This document shows positions 44,891-53,446 of a stretch of DNA of 64,000 nucleotides, one piece after another. The notes under the pieces were generated by a model, which made no database searches, was not told where the DNA came from, and saw only the letters and a list, made by a program, of their open reading frames with translations. Source of the DNA: Ascidia mentula (Eukaryota > Chordata > Ascidiacea > Phlebobranchia > Ascidiidae); assembly GCA_947561715.1 (NCBI GenBank), contig OX387198.1:16926001-16990000 (forward strand), written 5' to 3'. Made by a program: the position numbers and the translations under genes. Numbering within the stretch: position 1 is the first letter of the stretch; each line of letters starts with the position of its first letter.

Positions 44891-45175
44891 TATAATAGTT
44901 TATGTTTATTATTTATAAACACGGCTACATTTTTTTAATATTTTATCCTCATAGTAAAGCTTCCAAAAAATAAATTTTCATTTTTGTTTATCCTCATGGT
45001 AGCTTTTTTCGCAACAGATGAGAAAAAGGAATATTATGCCGGAAACCAAAAGTCAATCCTCGTAATAGCAGGAAAATGTTTTCTGTAGAAAACAAATCTT
45101 ACCGTTATGTTTGCAGCAGCAAGAGGCCTACTAGGTAACGGAACAGAGTCGGTAGAGACAATACTTTCATAAACC

Positions 45176-45415
45176 AGGGGTGCGCAAAATTTTCGACTCG
45201 GTCAAAAATTAACAATTTGAAAACTAACCCACTTATTCTAATTAACGGTTAAATACTGTAACACAAAAAACCGCTGTCCAAAATAATTACATTAAACTGC
45301 GATATGGACAGTTTCCGGAGTGACATTAATTTGTGTTAACCCCTGGCAAGTCAAACTTAAAGACCCTACGGGCCAGATTTGACTCGCAGGCTGCAGTTAG
45401 CACATGCAAACAATG
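45176..45415. mobile_element. Possible hAT-type MITE remnant
   Basis: Begins CAGGGGTGCGCAAA and ends with a GGGCCAGATTTGACTCGCAG block followed by TTAGCACATGC, the arrangement common in short non-autonomous hAT elements. The right inverted repeat is decayed. No target duplication was identified. Confidence 0.4.
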
Positions 45416-45704
45416 CTGCAATGTTGGAGCATTTAAACTTTGGCAAGGTTTCAATTGATTTTGGTAAAATTATTTTATTTGTAACAGTTTCAATGCTATA
45501 CCATGTTGAAAAGTTTTGTCACACATAGACACGTCCATCAACCTGAAGCCACCAGAGTACTTGCATACACTTTCCCCCAACTTGTTCACGTTGCAATAAT
45601 GAAAACATTCCAGTAAATTGCTGTAAAGAAATATATAATGTACATTCGATATCTTCTTTTTGAAGAAGGCGGCAATTTAGTCTCCCGCAGTGGTGTTTAA
45701 AACC

Positions 45705-47006
45705 ACCAACAAGATCAGGTCGAGGTTGCTTGAATGAAACAAGCGGTTTCCATCAAAGTCAACCGTGTCTTCTGAAAGTGATAACAATTTACATACATAG
45801 AAAACTAACTTCAACTGAAAGTAATGTTAAGATGTTAAGCGGGATAACGCGTTAAAGAAATTCAAGGCGTTGTGGACTGAAATATCCATCAACTAGAAAA
45901 TGAATTTCTGGGCCTTCTTCAGTTTTTTTTTGGTACAGGGTTATAAGGAGATCAGCAAAGTCGTCTGAAAGTCACGCCAGCTGCACTGATGTAATCTTTT
46001 AGGTCGAAACAGTGGCCATATGTCTGCAGCTTACACAATTCATATTATTGGCTCCACTTTGCTTTGCTATTAGGAGAATAATTGATCCACATGGTGGATC
46101 ATGACATATACTAGTTTTAGTCGACACAGCTGGCGGGTTTTGAAATAGCATCGTGAATTCTCTATATTCTTTTTTCAATGTGAATCCGCCATGTTGTGTG
46201 CTTATCATTTTTACCAATCTTTTATCCTTCCAAACCAGCACATTTTTCGTTGTCTTTTGCAATGACCTTGTATGGTAACGCTACGCTTAACTCCAAGGGG
46301 GTTTAAAAGAGTTCATGTGTAGTAAATGCCATTTATTCTCAGACTTGTTTCTAAATCAAGCGAAGAATATTTCCTTAAATGTTTTGTTTTTTTGACTGTA
46401 TATATCCATAACCCAGCAATATCAATTCACAGTACGCCATGACGGCGTATATTTTGTAGGTTTATCCTGGTTATAAACTTTAGTATAAATGATAGACTGC
46501 TCCCTCACTTTAACATGTCCATCGTTGACATCTCGATTTGCGAGAAAACAATGCACTAGATAAATGTTCATAGGTATATCAGTTTGTTGTGGTTACGATG
46601 TGATCCATCAATGTATTTGAAATAGAACTTATTTATATTTATAGGGTGAATGGATCACTTATTGCTGCGTCCGTGGTCCCTTGATTTAAAATGTAAAAGA
46701 AGATGGTGTGGGTTGCCGAGCGTCATTACACTTGTATTGCTTTCGTTAATCTCGTAACGTTGGTGTAGATTATACCTGTGTTGACGTTTACGGTCTTTTT
46801 TCACCTGTACTTACATGGTCTTCGCTTTTGCAGGGAGAGATGAACGTATCGTCTTAAGCCAATCCGAACCTTCGTCTACATCGCTTGCTTTCGTATTTGG
46901 CCTAATCACTAATATTGCTGTTCATTGCAATGTGTTCCGTACTTCTGAACAACTCGCTCTGTTTCCAGTCGCACTCAAACATGTCATGCTTCAATGCTAA
47001 CAAAGA
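45705..47006. repeat. Duplicated unit U, copy 3
   Basis: Direct copy of the unit at 21590 and 26790, more divergent. At about 45955-46070 it contains an extra insertion with a plus-strand hammerhead remnant (45980-46032; CTGATGT in place of CTGATGA, weak stem II). Confidence 0.65.
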
Positions 47007-48082
47007 GTCGCCCTAGAAACGCGTCGGCCACGCACTTATTACACGTAAAGCTTTTTCTCGAAGTAAACCAACTTGCAGTCGCATTTTTTGACAAACAATT
47101 CACGTCGGTTACGTCATTTTGCAATATATATTTAAAACGTCTTTTGAAGCAGATATTAGTCCAATGCAATAAAAGTGTAACAGGCGGAACAAATCCTAGC
47201 AGTGTAAATAACTCTAATTGTCTCAGACATATTTAGCAATGCCTCGATAGCGGGATCGCGGGATAAGTTGTAAAATCTCCTTCTACCTCGTTATGCAAAG
47301 TAACCAGATCCTAGATAATAACCCGAATAATGATTGTATTGAAATCCGTTACAAGTTTCATTGAAATTGTACATTACGAAACTCTGCAATACGAACGTTT
47401 CAGAGAGAATTTGCAGTTAATATCAGAATAGCAGTGTAATAGTGGAATAAGTAGAATGAATGTACAAGTACACATTGGGTTTTATAACTCTCCCTACTGA
47501 GAGCTGATTGATCAATAATGTGGGCGTGATATCATGAATCGCTTGATACAATAAAATACAAGAACATGCACACATGATACTGTAAACATAGGGCATATGG
47601 CTCGGTATATACAGGATAGGTGATTCACATGATCGGACGGTGGTTGGTTTCTGAGTCATTGTTGGATACATTCTGGGGGGATACTAACCGGAGGCGATCT
47701 CTCGTGTGTTATCTGAGAGGAGAATATTTTATATGGTAAACAGGATGTGGGATATTCGAGAACATTCGGTGGATAAATCATTTGGGATACATTATGAGGT
47801 TATGTTTACACTTAGGTCAGAAGTTGCGAAATAACCAATGCATGTGGTTGCGGGGCTTGCAAATGCTTGTGCAATGCTGCAAGCGAGATGAATTATGCAA
47901 TGCTGCAAACAAAACATTACACAATACAAGTATTTGTTTCTCTTGGTATGTTACACCAGCATCAAATCGTGTTTTCTTTGTAGCAACAAAATTCTAATTT
48001 TGTTATTTTCTTGCGCTAATTTCGCCAGTACAGTTGCATCGACATATATTCGTTTCTAAATAAGAATATTCATGCAACAAAG
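47007..48082. mobile_element. Unclassified insertion of about 1.1 kb
   Basis: Comparison with unit U copies shows extra DNA bounded by AACAAAGAG at about 46998-47006 and 48076-48084, a likely 9-bp target duplication. There is no terminal inverted repeat and no recognisable protein. The sequence includes a stretch rich in GATAC/GGATAT words at 47660-47790. Confidence 0.45.
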
Positions 48083-48178
48083 AGCGAGTTTTTGGGCAAA
48101 TAAAACTGTGCATTGTTCATAATAATGTATTAAAATCCCAAAACAGCGATCTGTAGACAGCTCAGATCGATTTATTGA

Positions 48179-48220
48179 GAGAAAAATATATTTCGCCTAA
48201 AACGGCATCATCAGTTTCTC
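48179..48220 (-). ncRNA. Hammerhead-like motif in Penelope arm
   Basis: On the minus strand: GAGAAA, CTGATGA, a U, stem GCC with loop GTTTTA and GGC, GAAA, a two-pair stem III, then TTTCTC pairing with GAGAAA. Very short stem III is typical of Penelope-type hammerheads. The unpaired U before stem II is a deviation. Confidence 0.6.
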
Positions 48221-48680
48221 CATTTACCAAAACTGCCAAAAAGGAAAAACAGAAAGGAAAAAGTCAAGAATCTAACGCAAAAAGGTTACGCAAGCTAAAA
48301 ATAAATAAAAATTAATAAAAACTATAAAAATATTCGGGTTTCAAGCATTAACTAAAAAATAATAAAAGTATGAATTAACTGCATGTGGTTAGACCTGTCT
48401 GTACTACTTTACTTTCAAAAAACCACTGGCGCTGACACCGAGTGAGCACACAAACATACAGAAGCAACTGAATGTAAAAACAGAACAAAAGTGGAAGGGG
48501 AATGGACGTCACGAACTGCAGACAGGTAGGCCTGTGGGCGAACAGGTGTGACCGATAAGACTCGGTGACTGATAAGACGATAAAAACAGGTTAACAACAC
48601 AGGCAAAGTCATCAACCCATTACAGCGAAAACAAGCGCAAACATAAACATAGTCCTACGGGCGGGGAATAGCAAAAAGAA

Positions 48681-49085
48681 CTATTTGCATGATGGTGTTA
48701 CCATGGTTTGCACATTGATTTGTGCCCGTATTCTGTGCAACCATAAGTCCTCATATAGATCCAAACTCCCTGCAGGTGGTTTTTGCACGAACGTCACGTC
48801 ATAGCAACTTGGGAATATGGGTCTTTGCTGGAATGTTTCGCTATGCTTCTTCAGGTAGTGGTTACCCAGCGCCGTAGCATCGCTATCTAGCGAGCACTCG
48901 AACTGGTACCAAGTAGACCTGTGAGCATTCCAGCGAGTGGAGAACTTGTTTTTCGTCTGCCCAACATACTGGGCTCCGCAGGTTTTGCACGAGGCCACAT
49001 ATATCCCATAGTCGCGACATGTTAATCGCTGACGCAACATTATTCTGCCTTTGGGGGTACACAGGAAGGTAGTTGTGGGCACCAT
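48681..49085 (-). CDS. Penelope GIY-YIG endonuclease domain (partial element ORF)
   Basis: 134-residue minus-strand frame. GIYVASCKTCGAQYVGQTKN holds the GIY and YVG halves of the GIY-YIG nuclease core, with a CxxC knuckle between them. STRWNAHRSTW gives the conserved arginine-histidine helix, and a later SLDLYEDLWLHRIR segment resembles the end of the domain, including a glutamate. In complete Penelope-like elements this domain follows the reverse transcriptase; here nothing upstream codes for it, and the apparent start is probably the truncation point. Expression is not expected. Confidence 0.82.
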   Translation of the reverse strand: MVPTTTFLCTPKGRIMLRQRLTCRDYGIYVASCKTCGAQYVGQTKNKFSTRWNAHRSTWYQFECSLDSDATALGNHYLKKHSETFQQRPIFPSCYDVTFVQKPPAGSLDLYEDLWLHRIRAQINVQTMVTPSCK

Positions 49086-49537
49086 GGGCTCGTGGTTACC
49101 ATGGTGCCCGCACAGCGCACAGCTTGTTTTCGCTGTAACGGGTTGATGACTTTACCTGTGTTGTTAACCTGTTTTTATCGTCTTATCAGTCACCGAGTCT
49201 TATCGGTCACACCTGTTCGCCCACAGGCCTACCTGTCTGCAGTTCGTGACGTCCATTCCCCTTCCACTTTTGTTCTGTTTTTACATTCAGTTGCTTCTGT
49301 ATGTTTGTGTGCTCACTCGGTGTCAGCGCCAGTGGTTTTTTGAAAGTAAAGTAGTACAGACAGGTCTAACCACATGCAGTTAATTCATACTTTTTTTATT
49401 TTTTAGTTAATGCTTGAAACCCGAATATTTTTAAAGTTTTTATTAATTTTTATTTATTTTTAGCTTGCGTAACCTTTTTGCGTTAGATTCTTGACTTTTT
49501 CCTTTCTGTTTTTCCTTTTTGGCAGTTTTGGTAAATG

Positions 49538-49579
49538 GAGAAACTGATGATGCCGTTTTAGGCGAAATATATTTTTCTC
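49538..49579 (+). ncRNA. Hammerhead-like motif in the other Penelope arm
   Basis: Mirror copy of 48179-48220: GAGAAA 49538-49543, CTGATGA 49544-49550, a stem II hairpin 49552-49563, GAAA 49564-49567, and TTTCTC 49574-49579. Predicted cleavage would follow 49573 in an AUU triplet. Confidence 0.6.
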
Positions 49580-50079
49580 TCAATAAATCGATCTGAGCTG
49601 TCTACAGATCGCTGTTTTGGGATTTTAATACATTATTATTGATACGGTGTGCGATCGACAGCCTGCCAGGGGCCTTTGGTTTTTTGATCCAGTTTTGATT
49701 TACTAATCACATTGTGCATTGTTCATTTACAAAGCTTCTGCTACGAGGTCTTTTAAATTTTTTATAAAAATCATCAAAAAAGGTAGCTTGTTTTTGTTTC
49801 CCTTATAAACCTTGTTACAAGAACAGAGAAAAATCGTAATACTTTGGTGTATTTTGGGAAATGCAATCTAAATTTAAATGCACGTAATTATTAACTGACT
49901 CTAAAATACACAAACCAGTAAAGTCATTCAAGAATGTTGGCGAACAAATTACTTCCAAATAGTTAACGGTTGGGCAATTTAAAAAATATTTGCAATATCC
50001 CAGGTTTCCTCGAAACGCAGTTTACTTTATACATTATAAAAACATGAATTGTAATCACAAACCTGTTGTCAATTTTTGT

Positions 50080-51015
50080 TTATTGAAGGTGGCCATCGTA
50101 AGTAGCCCAGCAAAATGGATGATCAGAATCGTACGTGATTTTGCAGTGGCATCCGTTTGTACACTGAGAGCAGTTCGTTGAAGTTTCAGAGCATGTCGAT
50201 TCACAGAAACAACTGTCCACCAAAACTGGCCAGTTTTTCACGCAACTTAAAATGGTAAAAAACCTTATAACAAGTACTAACATTCATACGTCGTTGTACA
50301 TCTTGCATTCGGCGAAACCGAAAAACACATTTTGTATTTATTAAACTCATTTTACATAGTCAACAAACCATCGTCACAATCGTCAACACTTATGTATCTT
50401 TCTTCGACATAAAACTCGGCATGGCAACCTCCACACGTACTGACTTTGCATGTTGCATTTTGAATTTTCTGCATTCGGAATCCAAACACGGATCTTTACT
50501 GCACTGCTTATGGGCGACACCTGGTGGACATTTTTCTGCGATTGTTTTAACAAATTACAAGTGTATTTTTTTCTGTTGAAGAAACAAACTTAAACAGTGA
50601 TTTTCACAAAGAGAATAAAAACTATCCGCATTGTTCCACAAGTCCAACTGCAGTTGAATATTGATCTTCACGACATCCACATTGTCCTGCTGGATAATAA
50701 TTACAATGGGTTCTTGGTCAGTGCAAGTTTTCTCACATCTATAGCCACTCGAGTAATAGATTTGATTTGGAGAACATTCTACAAAAAGTCTAATCTAAAT
50801 GTTTGGACCAGAAAGGGGCCTTGATTCTACGAGTTGTAACAAAAAGAAATGTTCTTATTTTAACTAATTATTTGACTGTTTAATTTATTTGGTAGTTGTA
50901 CTTCAAACTTAGTAATGATTCTCAAGTTTTGCCATCAAGTGTAGGACACATGTAAAGATGCTCACCATATTCTTTTTCAGAGAACTTATTCCGAAGGTTG
51001 ACAGAAATATGTCTA
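50080..51015 (-). pseudogene. Third cysteine-rich TIL-like gene copy, decayed
   Basis: Minus-strand copy of the 34667 gene retaining the last exon (stop 50080, intact: CFCESTCSETSTNCSQC), exon 5 (about 50370-50537, with a one-base deletion after the CRK codons), exon 4 (about 50630-50780, with a one-base deletion and a GT-to-GA change that destroys its splice donor) and the end of exon 3. Homology stops at about 51015, where Polinton-region DNA begins, so exons 1-2 and most of exon 3 are missing. Three independent lesions make function very unlikely. Confidence 0.85.
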
Positions 51016-51479
51016 CACCCATCAGTAGTATACTAGGTGAAAGCTGTCGCGGGAGTCATAAATCCCTTTTAGTGAGCCATCATGATGAGCCTTCCTTAGT
51101 GATGATGCTACGCCATTCACGTGCTAAGTTAAGGCCTACGCTGCTCACAGAGCAGCCGAGTGCTTGTGCCGGGTCGCCGAGAGGTCAAGTCAGTGCTCCG
51201 ATTTACGACCTCTCGCTGCAAAGGATAGCGAACGTTAGGACCGGTCGTAAACATCAGAGTGATCGACGTCCAATTCCACGCTGCGAATTCCAGCTGGGGT
51301 CGTGTATTTATGACCATCACTGTGTGATTGGGGGAGCTCTGTTCTGTTATGCGAATGTATTGTTGTGTCGGAATCGAAACGGAACCCATGCTGCGTTTCC
51401 CTGTTCGACCATTGATGTTCTGTTATTTGTTTTCAAGCGTAAACGGGAAAGGGTTTTTTTTCGGCGCAAAGTTGTGGTG

Positions 51480-51487
51480 TATAAATA
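51480..51487 (+). promoter_or_regulatory. TATA box ahead of the BIR gene
   Basis: TATAAATA lies 52 bp before the ATG of the BIR-domain frame, a reasonable distance for a TATA-driven viral-type promoter with a short leader. Confidence 0.45.
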
Positions 51488-51538
51488 CAGTCGCGGTTTG
51501 CAAGATAGACACACAGCCTTCTTGGTAACTTACAAACG

Positions 51539-51938
51539 ATGTCGAACAACGAATGGACCACGCTGACCGCTGGTGAGCTGTAAAGTATGGGAACACCTTC
51601 CTGGCTCGTGGAACGAGCAAAAAGATTTCCGTGTCTTCAACCCCGAGTGCCGTGCATGACGGACGAAAGACGGCGCTGGCGATCTTTTCAGATCTTTTCT
51701 GTGGCCGTTCCATATTACCGCATCACCTGCAGAGCTCGCGGAGGCCGGTTTTTATTTCACAGGTCGCGACGACAAGGTGAAATGTTATTACTGCGGGCGG
51801 GGTTTGTTTCACTGGGAAACAAACGACTCTCCGTGGGTGGAGCACGCCCGCCATTCACCACGATGTGAATATCTGTTACGGAAAAAAGGAGAGGACTTTG
51901 TGAGCACCTTTGCGGCGAGTAGATTCCTGACGATTTAA
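51539..51938 (+). pseudogene. BIR-domain (inhibitor-of-apoptosis-like) gene, broken
   Basis: The frame opens at ATG 51539, meets TAA at 51581-51583, and shifts by one base near 51705; the rest is open to 51938. The second half encodes a textbook BIR zinc module: C-x2-C, sixteen residues, H, six residues, C, within a region starting WPFHITASPAELAEAGFYF. No RING domain follows. BIR proteins bind caspases or IAP partners and are carried by several large DNA viruses; its place at the left of a Polinton suggests captured anti-apoptotic cargo. Two lesions mean no functional product is expected here. The frame ends exactly where the ATPase tail begins, so the 3' end may be a deletion junction. Confidence 0.82.
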
Positions 51939-52303
51939 TGCGCGAATGCGATCAACACGTGACCAATATTTTTACTAGAGGAAGTCATCACAGAAACATT
52001 AGTGTAATTTATATTGTGCAAAATCTATTTCACAAAGGTCAAGACCATAGGACCATTAGTTTAAATGCACATTATCTAGTCGTTTTTAAATATCCCAGAG
52101 ACGCGTCGCAAATCGGTCACCTCGCCAAGCAACTCCAACCTGGACGCGGAAGAGCCCTGCAGGAATCATATAGGGACGCGACAAGCAGGCCGCACGGTTA
52201 TTTAGTCTTGGACTTTAAACAGTCAGCACCTGAGCAATATCACATGCGGACCAACGTGTTTCGCGGGGAAACTCAGATTGTGTACGTTCCGAAAAAGGTG
52301 TAA
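51927..52303 (+). pseudogene. Polinton packaging ATPase (FtsK/HerA type), C-terminal piece
   Basis: About 120 residues match the end of the Polinton genome-packaging ATPase. VTNIFTRGSHHRNISVIYI, NAHYLVVFKYPRDASQIGH and a PHGYLVLD-type strand near the C-terminus are recognisable, the second being the sensor-like region. The Walker A and Walker B segments are missing, lost at the junction with the BIR gene near 51925. It is open to its natural stop. Confidence 0.85.
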
Positions 52304-52304
52304 C

Positions 52305-52646
52305 ATGTCAAGTCACGTCTGCGACCAAGCTCCGACTCTCCTCACTCAGGCGTCGGCAAAACCGAAGCTGGTTCGCACGATTATAAATGCCGGCGACCGA
52401 CAGTTAATTCAGTGCATTTGCGAGTGTGCGTATAACGTCTTAAAGGGGAACGTACCGATGACTCGCGCCCAACGCGTCAAACTTTGCAGATATAAAAAGG
52501 GGATTCGCGAGTTGAGAAAAAAGTCGGTGTCGCTAGCCAAAAAACGTCGAATTATCAAACGAGGTGGCTTTCTTTCCGCGTTGATTAGCCCTCTCATAGG
52601 ATCGGTAATTCCAGTCCTCGGTAAACTCTTAACCGGCGGAAAGTGA
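52305..52646 (+). CDS. Small basic/hydrophobic capsid-associated protein (pX-like)
   Basis: 113 residues, two bases after the ATPase stop. The basic middle (RELRKKSVSLAKKRRIIKRG) is followed by the hydrophobic glycine-rich tail GGFLSALISPLIGSVIPVLG, an arrangement typical of the small Polinton/adintovirus protein compared with adenovirus core protein X or VI. It is intact and shows the usual gene order after the ATPase. Function is an inference from arrangement. Confidence 0.65.
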   Translation: MSSHVCDQAPTLLTQASAKPKLVRTIINAGDRQLIQCICECAYNVLKGNVPMTRAQRVKLCRYKKGIRELRKKSVSLAKKRRIIKRGGFLSALISPLIGSVIPVLGKLLTGGK

Positions 52647-52647
52647 G

Positions 52648-52770
52648 ATGGAAGGTGTACAAAAACTTGCCCTCGTGGATCCGAGCATTTTAAAGTCCCT
52701 CCAGGACAAATATACCTCGCGATCAACGCCCGTTGATCAGGTGTCGCTCTTATCCGTGCGTTCGAGGTGA
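52648..52770 (+). pseudogene. Start of a Polinton protein of unknown role
   Basis: ATG shortly after the previous stop; about 37 codons (MEGVQKLALVDPSILKSLQD) resemble the N-terminus of a Polinton-conserved protein lying after the pX-like gene. At about 52762 the sequence passes into the middle of the integrase, marking an internal deletion. Confidence 0.5.
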
Positions 52771-52899
52771 TCTTTGAAAGCACCACACATAGACCAAAAA
52801 AACTGCACACGGATCGTGGCAAGGAGTTTGTCAATAAACAATTTCAAGATTGGTTGCGAAAACACAACATTGAGTTTTTTACAACCTTTAACGACGAAA
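52763..52899 (+). pseudogene. Polinton integrase, central fragment
   Basis: Retroviral-type (rve) integrase from the second catalytic motif: KLHTDRGKEFVN contains the middle Asp of the D,D-35-E triad. The N-terminal zinc domain and first catalytic Asp are missing because of the deletion at 52762. The frame is broken at 52899 by a LINE insertion; the gene resumes at 57068. Confidence 0.85.
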
Positions 52900-52906
52900 T
52901 TAATGA

Positions 52907-53375
52907 TTTGGAGCAGTATGGCCGTCGGCCATGCCTGGAGTTTAAAGGCCTTCCCTACTCAGATGAGGAGAGCACCGACGACCTGGTCATCTCTGTCGCG
53001 AGGAAGCTGGATGTCACTGTTACAAAACATGACATCAGCATATCCCATCGACTGCGAAGACCGTCAAAAGATCACCCAAGGCCAGTAATCATTGCTAAAT
53101 TTATAAATAGGAAACTGCGGGATGCCATTTACTTCAACAGGCATAAACTAAAGGCGGTCAACCGAGGTGTGGCTCCAGAGAAGCAGATTTTTGTCAATGA
53201 GAGCTTGACAAAGAGGAACCGGGACAGATTTAACACCTGTCTCCGGTACAAACGGGAGCACCACTTCCACCACATCTGGACTCGGAATGGAACAACTTAT
53301 TTAAAGAAGGATGAAGAGAGCAATGTCATTGTCATTCGCAATGACAATGATTTGGTACGTCACAAAATTCTATAA
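52907..53375 (+). pseudogene. LINE ORF1 protein, C-terminal part
   Basis: About 155 residues. LEQYGRRPCLEFKGLPYSD, SISHRLRRP and PRPVIIAKF are the RRM and C-terminal-domain motifs of ORF1 nucleic-acid-binding proteins (Transposase_22-like). The coiled-coil N-terminus is lost by 5' truncation. The frame runs unbroken from the integrase into ORF1, a chance fusion. Confidence 0.8.
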
Positions 53376-53446
53376 TATTTACTTATGTAGTTGTATGTTT
53401 ATTATATATTTTGTGTCAAAGATTTCAATATTAGTAATACCTCCTC

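Larger units (their letters stand above)
48121..49712 (-). mobile_element. Penelope-like element with inverted flanks
   Basis: Bounded by a 14-bp target duplication TGTGCATTGTTCAT (48107-48120 and 49713-49726); the uninterrupted pre-insertion form is seen at 29930. Two arms of about 510 bp (48123-48640 and 49110-49640) are near-perfect inverted repeats and surround one minus-strand frame for a GIY-YIG nuclease. Such head-to-head truncated copies are known for Penelope-like elements. The reverse transcriptase is absent, so the copy is truncated. Each arm has a hammerhead-like motif. Confidence 0.88.

Noticed and set aside
48520..48590. CTGATAAGACGATAAAAAC as an extra hammerhead
   Set aside because: G8 is changed, there is no pairing for stem II, and GAAA is absent.
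48121..49712. Interpreting the inverted arms as terminal repeats of a DNA transposon
   Set aside because: The only coding frame is a Penelope-type GIY-YIG nuclease, and the 14-bp duplication and hammerhead-like motifs fit a Penelope insertion better.
51026..51060. AGTAGTATACTAGG as the left terminal repeat of the Polinton
   Set aside because: I could not find an inverted partner near 61.8-64 kb, so the terminus is only suggested.
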